DNA from: Beta vulgaris subsp. vulgaris
Taxonomy: Eukaryota; Streptophyta; Magnoliopsida; Caryophyllales; Amaranthaceae
Length of the DNA: 64,000 bases
Assembly: GCF_026745355.1 (NCBI RefSeq)
Contig: NC_079202.1
Location: forward strand, 47,267,873 to 47,331,872
Direction of reading: 5' to 3'
The notes under the pieces were generated by a model, which saw only the letters and a list, made by a program, of their open reading frames with translations, was not told the DNA's origin and ran no database searches. Within the stretch, counting starts at the first letter, position 1. Each line of letters begins with the position of its first letter. Below, piece after piece: positions 23,036-32,495 of this stretch. Made by a program: the position numbers and the translations under genes.

Positions 23036-23497
23036 TGTAGGATCCTAAGTCGCACACGCATCACCACCGCCGTGGGGGGGTCTCGAGGCCCGGGAGGGGG
23101 GAATGAACCACCACACTGGCTCATCATCTGGCTGTATGTCTCCATAGTGGCCCTCATCTGCGTCAGGTACTCATCATACACCCTGCGATCCTCCTCTCTC
23201 TCCTTTTGCCTGGCGATGCGTTCCTCTTCTATCACCTTCTGCATCCGCTCACGTTCTCTTTGCATCTCGGCTCTCTCTTCCTCAAACTTCGAGACAACTG
23301 AGATACATGGAAGGAGTGCAACTGGAGGACGAACTACCTCCTCCCCTCGAAGACCTCTCAAAATAGAGGTCTGCACTCGTCCCCAAACCAGGAACCCACC
23401 CTTTCTTTCTGCCACCAACAGTCTCAAAGAAAATCTGGTTCGGGGCCTTGGTTTCACCTCTTTCTTCACATTGAGCAAGAGTTTTGTCATAACTTTC
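23036..23497 (-). pseudogene. CACTA second gene, last exon: plant transposase (Ptta/En/Spm) family C-terminus
   Basis: The exon begins at 23497 after a good acceptor (TTCTTGCAG). It reads ESYDKTLAQCEERGE..., IFFETVGGRKKGWVPGLGTS, the signature of the C-terminal domain of the plant transposase family often called Transposase_24. A frame change near 23340 then leads to a highly charged stretch (EEERAEMQRERERMQKVIEE) that looks like a coiled coil, a YSQMMSQ segment and a Pro-rich tail, ending in a stop at about 23032. In the family such a Glu/Arg-rich coiled coil after the G.G motif is usual. The product is probably the DNA-binding partner of the transposase. Confidence 0.75.
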
Positions 23498-26400
23498 CTG
23501 CAAGAATGGATTAAGCAAGTTTAAATACTTACCAATGAAAATGAGAAAACTAAGCCATTTCGAGCCTTTTTTGGGTTTCATGTTCCTATAATCCTACTCT
23601 ATGCTATTTCAAGTTCTTATTGCTATGCAAGTCCTAGAATACTCATTTAAACTTTCTACTACTTGGTTGTATGATTCTAAGCAAGTTTAAGACACTTAGC
23701 CAATGAAAATGAAGAAAATAAGCCATTTCGAGCCTTTTTTGGGTTTCATGTTCCTATAATCCTACCTCTATGCCTATTTCAAGTTCTAATGGCTCATGCA
23801 AGTCCTAGAATACTCATTTAAACTTTCTACTACTTGGTTGTATGATTCTAAGCAAGTTTAAACACTTAGCCAATGAAAATGAGAAAAGATAAGCCATTTC
23901 GAGCCTTTTTTGGGTTTCATGTTCCTATAATCCTACCTCTATGCCTATTTCAAGTTCTAATGCTCATGCAAGTCCTAGAATACTCATTTAAACTTTCTAC
24001 TACTTGGTTGTATGATTCTAAGCAAGTTTATACACTTAGCCAATGAAAATGAGAAACTAAGCCATTTCGAGCCTTTTTTGGGTTTCATGTTCCTATAATC
24101 CTACCCTATGCCTATTCAAGTTCTTAATTGCTCATGCAAGTCCTAGAATACTCATTTAAACTTTCTACTACTTGGTTGTATGATTCTAAGCAAGTTTAAT
24201 ACACTTAGCCAATGAAAATGAAGAAATAAGCCATTTCGAGCCTTTTTTGGGTTTCATGTTCCTATAATCCTACCTCTATGCCTATTTCAAGTTCTAATGC
24301 TCATGCAAGTCCTAGAATACTCATTTAAACTTTCTACTACTTGGTTGTATGATTCTAAGCAAGTTTAATACACTTAGCCAATGAAAATGAGAGAAATAAG
24401 CCATTTCGAGCCTTTTTTGGGTTTCATGTTCCTATAATCCTACCTCTATGCCTATTTCAAGTTCTAATGCTCATGCAAGTCCTAGAATACTCATTTAAAC
24501 TTTCTACTACTTGGTTGTATGATTCTAAGCAAGTTTAAACACTTAGCCAATGAAAATGAGAGAAACTAAGCCATTTCGAGCCCTTTTTTGGGTTTCATGT
24601 TCCTATAATCCTACCCTATGCCTATTTCAAGTTCTAATGCTCATGCAAGTCCTAGAATACTCATTTAAACTTTCTACTACTTGGTTGTATGATTCTAAGC
24701 AAGTTTAGACACTTAGCCAATGAAAATGAAGAAATAAGCCATTTCGAGCCCTTTTTTGGGTTTCATGTTCCTATAATCCTACCTCTATGCCTATTTCAAG
24801 TTCTAATGCTCATGCAAGTCCTAGAATACTCATTTAAACTTTCTATTACTTGGTTGTATGATTCTATGCAAGTTTAAAACACTTAGCCAATGAAAATGAG
24901 AGAAACTAAGCCATTTCGAGCCCTTTTTTGGGTTTCATGTTCCTATAATCCTACCTCTATGCCTATTTCAAGTTCTAATTGCTCATGCAAGTCCTAGAAT
25001 ACTCATTTAAACTTTCTACTACTTGTTGTATGATTCTAAGCAAGTTTAATACACTTAGCCAATGAAAATGAGAGAAATAAGCCATTTCGAGCCTTTTTTG
25101 GGTTTCATGTTCCTATAATCCTACCTCTATGCCTATTTCAAGTTCTAATGGCTCATGCAAGTCCTAGAATACTCATTTAAACTTTCTACTACTTGGTTGT
25201 ATGATTCTAAGCAAGTTTAAGACACTTACCAATAAAATGAGAGAAATAAGCCATTTCGAGCCTTTTTTGGGTTTCATGTTCCTATAATCCTACCCCTATG
25301 CCTATTTCAAGTTCTTATTGCTTATGCAAGTCATAGAATACTTATTTAAACTTTCTACTACTTGGTGGTATGATTCTATGCAAGTTTAATACACTTAGCC
25401 AATGAAAATGATAGAAACTAAGCCATTTCGAGCCCTTTTTTGGGTTTCATGTTCCTATAATCCTACCCCTATGCCTATTTCAAGTTCTTATTGCTTATGC
25501 AAGTCATAGAATACTCATTTAAACTTTCTACTACTTGTTTGTATGATTCTATGCAAGTTTAAGACACTTAGCCAATGAAAATGATAGAAAGTAAGCCATT
25601 TCGAGCCCTTTTTTGGGTTTCATGTTCCTATAATCCTACCTCTATGCCTATTCTAAGTTCTAATGGCTCATGCAAGTCCTAGAATACTCATTTAAACTTT
25701 CTACTACTTGTTTGTATGATTCTAAGCAAGTTTAATACACTTATCCAATGAAAATGAGAGAAACTAAGCCATTTCGAGCCCTTTTTTGGGTTTCATGTTC
25801 CTATAATCCTACCCCTATGCCTATTCCAAGTTCTTATTGCTTATACAAGTCCTAAATTACTCATTTAAACTTTCTACTACTTGATGGTATGATTCTAAGC
25901 AAGTTTAATACACTTATCCAATGAAAATGAGAGAAAGTAAGCCATTTCGAGCCATTTTTTGGGTTTCATGTTCCTATAATCCTACCCCTATGCCTATTTC
26001 AAGTTCTAATGGCTCATGCAAGTCCTAGAATACTCATTTAAACTTTCTACTACTTGGTTGTATGATTCTAAGCAAGTTTAATACACTTATCCAATGAAAA
26101 TGAGAGAAAGTAAGCCATTTCGAGCCATTTTTTGGGTTTCATGTTCCTATAATCCTACCCCTATGCCTATTTCAAGTTCTTATTGCTTATGCAAGTCATA
26201 GAATACTTATTTAAACTTTCTACTACTTGGTGGTATGATTCTATGCAAGTTTAATACACTTAGCCAATGAAAATGATAGAAACTAAGCCATTTCGAGCCC
26301 TTTTTTGGGTTTCATGTTCCTATAATCCTACCCCTATGCCTATTTCAAGTTCTTATTGCTTATGCAAGTCATAGAATACTCATTTAAACTTTCTACTACT

Positions 26401-27293
26401 TGTTTGTATGATTCTATGCAAGTTTAAGACACTTAGCCAATGAAAATGATAGAAAGTAAGCCATTTCGAGCCCTTTTTTGGGTTTCATGTTCCTATAATC
26501 CTACCTCTATGCCTATTCTAAGTTCTAATGGCTCATGCAAGTCCTAGAATACTCATTTAAACTTTCTACTACTTGTTTGTATGATTCTAAGCAAGTTTAA
26601 TACACTTAGCCAATGAAAATGATAGAAACTAAGCCATTTCGAGCCCTTTTTTGGGTTTCATGTTCCTATAATCCTACCCCTATGCCTATTCCAAGTTCTT
26701 ATTGCTTATACAAGTCCTAAATTACTCATTTAAACTTTCTACTACTTGATGGTATGATTCTAAGCAAGTTTAATACACTTATCCAATGAAAATGAGAGAA
26801 AGTAAGCCATTTCGAGCCCTTTTTTGGGTTTCATGTTCCTATAATCCTACCCCTATGCCTATTTCAAGTTCTTATTGCTTATGCAAGTCATAGAATACTC
26901 ATTTAAACTTTCTACTACTTGGTGGTATGATTCTATGCAAGTTTAATACACTTAGCCAATGAAAATGATAGAAAGTAAGCCATTTCGAGCCCTTTTTTGG
27001 GTTTCATGTTCCTATAATCCTACCTCTATGCCTATTCTAAGTTCTAATGGCTCATGCAAGTCCTAGAATACTCATTTAAACTTTCTACTACTTGTTGTAT
27101 GATTCTAAGCAAGTTTAATACACTTAGCCAATGAAAATGATAGAAACTAAGCTATTTCGAGCCTTTTTTAGGTTTCATGTTCCTATAATCCTACCTCTAT
27201 GTCTATTCCAAGTTCTAATGGCTCATGCAAGTCCTAGAATACTCATTTAAACTTTCTATACTTGTTGTATGATTCTAAGTTTAAGACACTTAC
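23498..27293 (-). repeat. Intron filled by about 22 tandem copies of a 168-173 bp repeat
   Basis: The phrase GCCATTTCGAGCC recurs at 23554, 23722, 23893, 24061, 24230, 24400, 24570, 24738, 24910, 25081, 25250, 25422, 25595, 25768, 25941, 26114, 26287, 26460, 26633, 26806, 26979 and (with one change) 27151. Spacing is 168-172 bp in the left half and almost exactly 173 bp in the right half. On the minus strand the array lies between a donor AAG/GTAAGTG (27293) and an acceptor TTCTTGCAG (23498), so it occupies a single intron of about 3.8 kb. The monomers carry a degenerate version of the donor sequence (GGCTAAGTGT or GGTAAGTGT). Confidence 0.92.
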
Positions 27294-27420
27294 CTTGATT
27301 TTTTGGACTTTGTCGTTGATCGAACCTTCTTTCCAGACTCATCCCTCATGTGTTGCCATGAACAAGTCCAAGCGGAAGGCAGCATCCCTCCACGCTGTGC
27401 GGCCTACACGTTCAAAGACA
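27294..27420 (-). pseudogene. CACTA second gene, exon before the repeat intron
   Basis: On the minus strand, after AACGTGTAG, the reading TAWRDAAFRLDLFMATHEG then INDKVQKIK fits the 'elf..THk..dGs.vd.ks..i.esYdktL' pattern of the plant transposase family, and joins in frame to ESYDKTLAQ after the intron. One in-frame TGA follows THEG, so the gene is disabled or carries an error. The exon's left edge is the donor at 27294; the right edge near 27400 is an estimate. Confidence 0.6.
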
Positions 27421-27479
27421 TTAATAAATCAAGTTTTTGATTAAATGTATTCAAACAAGTTACACTTACCAATCTCTTG

Positions 27480-27770
27480 GCGCGCTCTGCTGAGGAAATA
27501 GAACCCGGACATGAGAAGGAGGTACGCTGCTGGTCAAGTCACCTCCTCGCCGGTTCTTCTAGCCTTCTGAGATCGTGCTTTGAAATCCTTGTCTTGAGCA
27601 TTCTTCATCATCTGCTCTGAATGCTCAGAGCAACCATGTCGGACAAACACCACCCTTCTTCTTTACTATCGAGTGGTGATTATCTTTCAATCGTTTGGCC
27701 ATTTTCCTGTCGTATGTAGACCTCACTTGGATTGAATTCTCCCTCCATTTATATGAGCCTACATGCATAT
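27480..27770 (-). pseudogene. CACTA second gene, upstream exon(s)
   Basis: The minus strand reads GSYKWRENSIQVRSTYDRKM, KRLKDNHHSIVKKKGG and, after an indel, SEQMMKNAQDKDFKARSQKA, followed by a donor-like TTG/GTAAGTGT at about 27473. This is the N-terminal/middle part of the plant transposase family (a region of the form 'W...F...d......w....ka.....s.kn....s.s'). Upstream codons at 27900-28260 are similar but I cannot trace a frame. Confidence 0.5.
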
Positions 27771-28504
27771 AAGAAACCAATCATAAAGAGTTAGTTTACA
27801 TATTATAAACTTAAGTATAAAGGGTTAGTTTACATATATAAGAAATAAGCACAACGAGTTAATATTTTTACATATTATAAACTTAACAAAGATGATTTCA
27901 CCTTGAAAATAGAGAACCAAAGGTTTTTTGTATCGTCATCAACCTGCGAATAGTTCCTCCATGGATGATGGAAATGTTGCTTGAAGCATTTAGTCATGTT
28001 GCGAATGACTCCATTGTCTTCAAACCTGATAAAAAGCAATTAAAACCAATGAATAACACCAATAAAATCTATTAAAAGTAAATAAAGTATTACGCTCATA
28101 ATATTAACTTACCAAAGTCCATTGGATCTAATCCTTTTTTGTTGTCACCTACCCCAGCCTCATGATCATATCCTCGTCTCTCTCCAACTCGCCATCACGC
28201 TCAGGCTGAGCTCAACCCCCATCACGAGGACCACCTCCGGATCCGGTACCTGATGACATCTGCAAAAGCTTGAAAGTAATCACATATATAATCAATAAAC
28301 TATGAAATTAATCATAACAATTATAAAAGTAGTACAAAATATTAAATCACATAATTAATCAATTTGGAAAAAGCTTCAAATTAAAAACATATTAATGACT
28401 AAAAACACATATAATAAAAATAAATAATATGTCTTACACATAGAGGTCTGCACTAGCGATAAAATGACAAACATATTGTCTTACAACAAAAGCAAATACA
28501 TAAG
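27771..28504. other. CACTA interior, introns and untraced exons
   Basis: AT-rich with a few GC-richer islands (27900-28060, 28130-28265). The island at 28140-28262 has antisense codons for a Gly/Ser/Asp-rich stretch beginning at MSSGTGSGGG (28258 downward), which may be the start of the second gene. I cannot prove splice sites. Confidence 0.4.
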
Positions 28505-29640
28505 GTAACAAAATACACTAAACGTCATCAAACAAATCATCCTCGTCATCATCCTCGTCACTCAAATCACCAGCCTCGTCGCTGCTTTCATAATCACTTC
28601 GTTCCTTGTTCATTCGGCGCCTCAAATTCCATGATCTCATCATTATTGTTGTCGTCACCAGCATCATAATCTGGTATCTCATCTGGAGCACAAAGAATGG
28701 CGGTATCAACTCTTTTCCTGGAGAACATCCAAATCAACCGGGGCAATCAACTTCGGACCTTGCCTTCGTTTTAAACACAGCCCACCATTGCAGTTTATCC
28801 CTCCTAAGACTGGGATACGGCGCGTAGTATACTTGGAACTTGGTACGACAATACAAACGGATCATATTTTGGGTATTTCTTGGTGTGATTGACTTCCACA
28901 AGTTTGTATTGTTCATGAATGTTCATCCCTTGTCCGAGTCCATCCAATTGCACTTGAACAAAATTGTCTTATAAACAGCCAATTACCATGGTACACCAGT
29001 TCAATAACCTCCTCCAAAATGCCAAAGTAATCAGCTCTATCAGCAGCTTGTACACATACACCATAGTTCATAGTTGACTTATTCTTGCCATATTCCTGTG
29101 TATGAAAGTTATATCCATTCACAAAGAACTGATTCCACGTTCTCACTTGTCTGGAAGGACCCATAGCAAGAGCTCGAGTGACATCGTCACTTGTCATGGC
29201 ACCAAGGACCTGATTTTAGGAACTAAGTTTTCATGAAGGAATCTCAATGCTTATAACAAATAATGTACGAAACTCACATTTGTCTTGAACCAACTAGGGA
29301 ACTCGGCTTCGCATTTCTCCACACTCATCCTTAAGAATGTTCGGTCTTGAATTGAGAATATAATCCTCGAATCGCCTTGAGATAAGTAATGTCACACACG
29401 TTAGGCAAGGACAAGTAGAATATAACACAATGGGTCTACAACTTCTCACGAAATTACCTTTCATATACTTAAGATGCCACTGTTTGCAAGTACGTAAAGA
29501 TGTGCTCGATCGTACTCCTTGTCTTGCAACCATCGCAAACGTCCATCTGTCCCGGTCGACCGCAGTCTTCCCTGAACAACTCGGGGACACCAAGACCATG
29601 TGTGCTAGCGACATCAGGATTAACATTTCTTCCTAAGTCC
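28505..29640 (-). pseudogene. CACTA TNP2-type transposase, C-terminal part only
   Basis: The minus strand holds pieces of the C-terminus of a TNP2-like transposase. Around 29295-29330 it reads CEAEFPSWFKTN. After an intron, 28913-29197 reads RTWNQFFVNGYNFHTQEYG, TMNYGVCVQAADRADYFGIL and EEVIELVYHGNWLFIRQF, the DUF4216-type domain. Then QVYYAPYPSLRRDKLQWWAVF follows at about 28770-28860, and an acidic tail (DEAGDLSDEDDDEDDLFDDV) ends at the stop near 28518. The transposase catalytic domain should lie upstream (above 29640), but there the subterminal repeats already begin, so it was deleted. Several frame changes interrupt the remaining part. Confidence 0.75.
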
Positions 29641-29836
29641 CTTGATTTTGCGTCTGTCGTAATATCAGACGCTGACTGGACGTGGCGGACGCTATTTTGC
29701 GTCTGGAAACTAATCGGACGCTACTTCGGACGCTATTTACCGTCAGACTTTATTTCGGACGCTATTTCCGCGGATATCGTCTGTTTTATTAGACGGACGC
29801 GAAGGTCAGACGCTAAAGACACGGATTGTTGTTGTG
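29641..29836. repeat. CACTA right subterminal repeats and terminus
   Basis: Multiple GCGTCTG/CGGACGC units (for example around 29651, 29688, 29714, 29726 and 29796), then the inverted terminus ending GTTGTG at 29836. Confidence 0.85.
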
Positions 29837-30472
29837 TATATTCCTTGTTTGAGTCAGTTCCTTTGAGTTTCAAGTTCCTACGAGTGTCATGTTCCTTTAC
29901 AGTTATTCAGTTTCTATATACTAGAGTTAAACCAAATTATCAAGCGTCTGTATTTGAGTTTGGGGTTAAAGGGTTTGAGTGAACTCTTGTAATGGGAACT
30001 TGGTAAAGGGTTTGAGTGAATTCTTGTATCAAGTTTGAGTTAGGAACTTGAGTAAGTTCGAGTTAGGAACTTGAGTAAGTTCTTATTGTATGTGTATGCG
30101 TAGACTTAGGGTGAAGTCTATCTAGGGGTGAAGGGTTTGAGTAAACCTTTTGTAAAAGAGTTGTAGGAACTCTTGAAAGACTTAGAGTTAATTCTAGAGT
30201 ATAGAGTGGAGATTGTGAGAGAGTTGGAGTTCCGGGTGGAACTTGAGTATGTAATAGGTTGAATCATAGGAGATTTCCTATTATAGTGAAGAGTTTAAAT
30301 CCTGAGTAGGTCGTGGTTTTTCTTCTTGTATTGAGACAAGAAGTTTCCACGTAAAAATCTCTCTTGCACTTTCAGTTCCTTATTGCTTATGTTTTAAATT
30401 CCGCATTATTTGGGCAATAAGTTTCACACTACAATTCACCCCCCCTCTTGTAGTGTTCCTAGTGAAATAACA
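29837..30472 (+). repeat. SIRE-like 3' LTR, right part
   Basis: Continues the LTR interrupted at 22356 and matches LTR 1 from about 14505 to 15133, ending GTGAAATAACA and followed by the CTCTA duplication. Confidence 0.93.
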
Positions 30473-30640
30473 CTCTAGTGTCAAGGAATACTGTACCAGG
30501 TTGAAGGTTCTCGTCGACGACATGGCTAATGTTGGCGCCAAGGTCTCTGACAAATGCATGGTCTTCGTCTTCTCCAAGACCTCACTAGTGAGTACAAGAG
30601 TTTTAAAACCAATATACAATGCAACATCGCACTCCCCTGG
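30473..30640 (+). pseudogene. Copia-3 gag, part 3
   Basis: Continues directly from part 2: SSVKEYCTRLKVLVDDMANV, then GAKVSDK and, after a one-base frame change, LRLLQDLTSEYKSFKTNIQ. These match the C-terminal half of UBN2-type Copia gag. The frame runs into unrelated hairpin sequence near 30635, so the rest of the element is lost. Confidence 0.8.
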
Positions 30641-30712
30641 GCTGCGGTTAAAAAACGCAGCCTTTCCTTTTTTGCCCAAGGGCTGCGGGCCAAAAACGCA
30701 GCCCTTAGGGTT
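30638..30712. repeat. Two adjacent hairpins built on GGGCTGCG...CGCAGCC
   Basis: GGCTGCGG-TTAAAAAA-CGCAGCC is followed by AAGGGCTGCG-GGCCAAAAA-CGCAGCCCTT. Such paired units occur in subterminal parts of some CACTA-like elements, so this may be the remnant of another transposon end at the junction between the lost Copia-3 and the L1. Confidence 0.4.
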
Positions 30713-30739
30713 ATTTTGACTGTAACCCTTAACACTTTT

Positions 30740-31006
30740 TCCTCTAATGAGAGTATTAAAGGAACTCAATAACACCACAATCACATTGATACCTAAAACA
30801 AGATGCCCTAAAAATGTAGCAGAATTTAGGTTAATATCTTGTTGTAATACACTTTATAAGTGTGTTACTAAAATGATTTACAGCAGACTCGAGAAGGTTT
30901 CCATATGATTCCATCAGACTAGTGATGACATGTGTCACTACACCTATGTTTTCTTTATTGATTAATGGAAGTATGGAAGGATACTTCAAATCAAAAAGAG
31001 CAATGA
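30740..31006 (+). pseudogene. L1-2 reverse transcriptase, part 1
   Basis: Corresponds to the 'LIPK...P.....FRPISL.N..YK...K.....RL' opening of the plant L1 RT, with RLISCCNTLYKCVTKMI visible, then after an indel VTTPMFSLLINGSMEGYFKS. It ends inside the 'rGlRQGDPlSPyLF' motif, where L1-1 is inserted. Confidence 0.75.
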
Positions 31007-32486
31007 TATCATCTAGCATTTGCTGATGATATCATTTTGTGTAGTGGTGGTGACTTCCAATCCATATACAAGATGTTGCAGGCTTTTAAATTGTTTTCTC
31101 AATCATCAGGGCTGTGTGTAAATGAGCATAAATCTGATTTCTACACTACTAATGTTGATGAATCAGTGATTCAAAGAATTAAAGAGGTATCAGGGTTTAA
31201 TCATAGTAGGTTACCTTTCAAATACTTGGGGGTTCCTATATGTGCTAGAAGGGTTAATGTTGCTGAATGTGAAGTTCTGCTGGCAAAAATGTGTGCAAGG
31301 ATCAAAGTGTGGAGTAGCAGGAACATTTCATATGCTGGAAGAGTCCAGTTGATCAATTCAGTGCTACTGAGTCTTCATATCTACTGGGCACAAGTATTTA
31401 TGCTACCTCAGACTGTGTTAAGGGACATTGAGAAGATTTGTAGAGCATTTATATGGTCTGGAAACTATTTTAGCAATGTCCCTGGTAGCATTAAGTGGGA
31501 GAAGGTGTGTAGCCCTAAGGTTTCAGGGGGTCTTGAATTCAGGAGAATCAAGGACTGGAACATGGCTGCTCTTGCAAAATATGTATGGGCAATTACAACA
31601 AAGCAAGATAGCTTGTGGGTCAAGTGGGTGCATGTTGTGTATATTAAAGAGGAAAGTTGGTGGAGGTACATTCCACCAAAGAACTGCTCATGGTATTGGA
31701 AGCAAATTTGCAATGTTAAAGAGATAATGAAGCTTCACTACACAGAAGATGAGATGAAGAACATGATACATTTCAAGATAAAGGTGGTGTATAATAAAAT
31801 TACAGGGGAAGGAGAGAGAGTTTACTGGGATAAGATGATATGGAATAGGCTAGCAGTGCCTAAACATAGAGTGATTAGCTGGCTAGCTATTCAAGGTAGA
31901 CTCAAAACAACTGATAGATTATGTCAGATGGGTGTTATAACTGATGCACAATGTAAACTCTGCTATGAAAACACAGAGAGTCATCAGCATCTATTTTTCC
32001 ACTGCTCCTATGTAAAGAGAGCCCTGAAGTATGTCTTTGAATGGCTGGGTTTTATGAGCAGGCAGGATCAGTTGCTGAGAATAATGATGATGCTGAAGAG
32101 CAGAAGAGGAAAATCCAGAGTACAGAAGCAAATACATGCTGCAGTAATCACAGCAAGTGTCTATTATGTCTGGTGGGCAAGGAATGAGGCTCAATGGAAC
32201 ATGGTTGTCTGGAGACCAGAGAAGTTATATAGAATCATTAGAGAGTGTATAGTTATGCGTGTTACCAGTGTTTTGCCTAGGAAGATTTCTAGCAAAGATA
32301 TAGAATGGTGGGAAAATGTAAAGAGCAAAATGTATAGTGTATAGCTGTTAGCTGAAACTTTGTAGCTTCCCTTGTGTGGAGGAGTCCAACCTAGTTGGTT
32401 TGCTCCCTAGGGATTAGCTATTGGTGTATTGAGTTTTCTGGTGATTAATACTACTTACTCTTACTTAGCAAAAAAAAAAAAAAAAA
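31007..32486 (+). mobile_element. L1-1: 5'-truncated L1-type LINE inserted in L1-2
   Basis: Begins within the RT catalytic region (FADDIILCSGG at about 31018) and ends in 17 A residues (32470-32486). A duplication flanks it: AAAAAGAGCAATGA at 30993-31006 and AAAAAGAGCATTGA at 32482-32495, 13 of 14 matching. The 5' truncation, poly-A tail and long duplication are the marks of LINE insertion by target-primed reverse transcription. Confidence 0.93.
31037..32344 (+). CDS. L1-1 reverse transcriptase C-terminal half with zinc-binding domain
   Basis: A 435-codon open frame, intact to its stop, but lacking everything before the RT active site; the FADD box lies just upstream of the first ATG (about 31018-31029). 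Residues 1-60 continue the RT (LQAFKLFSQSSGLCVNEHKS, LPFKYLGVPI), and 80-130 hold SYAGRVQLINSVLLSLHIYW. The zf-RVT region follows (YWDKMIWNRLAVPKHRVISW, then CKLCYENTESHQHLFFHC near residues 300-320) with its Cys/His set intact. The tail (YVWWARNEAQWN) is typical of plant L1 pol. The long unbroken frame suggests a younger insertion than L1-2. No promoter is present, so it should be silent unless read through. Confidence 0.9.
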   Translation: MCSGGDFQSIYKMLQAFKLFSQSSGLCVNEHKSDFYTTNVDESVIQRIKEVSGFNHSRLPFKYLGVPICARRVNVAECEVLLAKMCARIKVWSSRNISYAGRVQLINSVLLSLHIYWAQVFMLPQTVLRDIEKICRAFIWSGNYFSNVPGSIKWEKVCSPKVSGGLEFRRIKDWNMAALAKYVWAITTKQDSLWVKWVHVVYIKEESWWRYIPPKNCSWYWKQICNVKEIMKLHYTEDEMKNMIHFKIKVVYNKITGEGERVYWDKMIWNRLAVPKHRVISWLAIQGRLKTTDRLCQMGVITDAQCKLCYENTESHQHLFFHCSYVKRALKYVFEWLGFMSRQDQLLRIMMMLKSRRGKSRVQKQIHAAVITASVYYVWWARNEAQWNMVVWRPEKLYRIIRECIVMRVTSVLPRKISSKDIEWWENVKSKMYSV

Positions 32487-32495
32487 GAGCATTGA

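Larger units (their letters stand above)
22357..29836 (-). mobile_element. CACTA (En/Spm) DNA transposon, deletion derivative
   Basis: 7480 bp. The left end CACAACAAGAATG is matched in inverted orientation by the right end (CACAACAACAATC on the minus strand), with a 3-bp duplication TAT on both sides, as expected for CACTA elements. Both ends carry dense GCGTCCG/CGGACGC subterminal repeats, the usual binding sites of the TNPA-type protein. Genes lie on the minus strand: the C-terminal part of a TNP2-like transposase (28505-29640) and a second gene of the plant transposase (Ptta/En/Spm) family (23036-27780). The catalytic N-terminal part of TNP2 is missing, so the element is not autonomous. 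The second base pair of the canonical CACTA end is altered (CACAA). Confidence 0.9.
13017..30472 (+). mobile_element. SIRE/Maximus-like Copia element with decayed pol, non-autonomous
   Basis: TG...CA LTRs of about 2.1 kb flank an internal region of 5.7 kb. The 5-bp duplication CTCTA is perfect (13012-13016, 30473-30477). The primer site TGGTATCAGAGCC follows LTR 1, and the polypurine tract AAAAAGGGGGAAAT precedes LTR 2, so the element is on the plus strand. Long LTRs, the 'aaaaagggggaaattgttg' junction and the primer site are typical of the SIRE/Maximus group of Copia. The interior has no open gene, only traces of pol. LTR 2 contains a 7.5-kb CACTA insertion; without it the element would be about 10 kb. 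Confidence 0.92.
8206..30640 (+). mobile_element. Copia-3: small-LTR Copia element, 5' part only, split by two later insertions
   Basis: A 124-bp LTR-like stretch (8206-8329, TGTTAGA...CTTACA) is followed by a degenerate primer site and a gag start at 8413. The gag resumes after Copia-2 at 12655 and again after the SIRE-like element at 30478, ending near 30635. Its true sequence is therefore only about 0.7 kb in this window; the rest of the span is inserted DNA. No pol or 3' LTR is seen: gag runs into a hairpin-rich stretch and then an L1. This element is the oldest layer of the stack. Confidence 0.85.

Noticed and set aside
23072..23524. 150-codon plus-strand frame
   Set aside because: Antisense of the CACTA exon, which carries the conserved transposase motif and coiled coil.
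23498..27293. Centromeric satellite as such
   Set aside because: The monomer length is right, but the array is bounded by splice sites inside a CACTA gene and is only 3.8 kb long.
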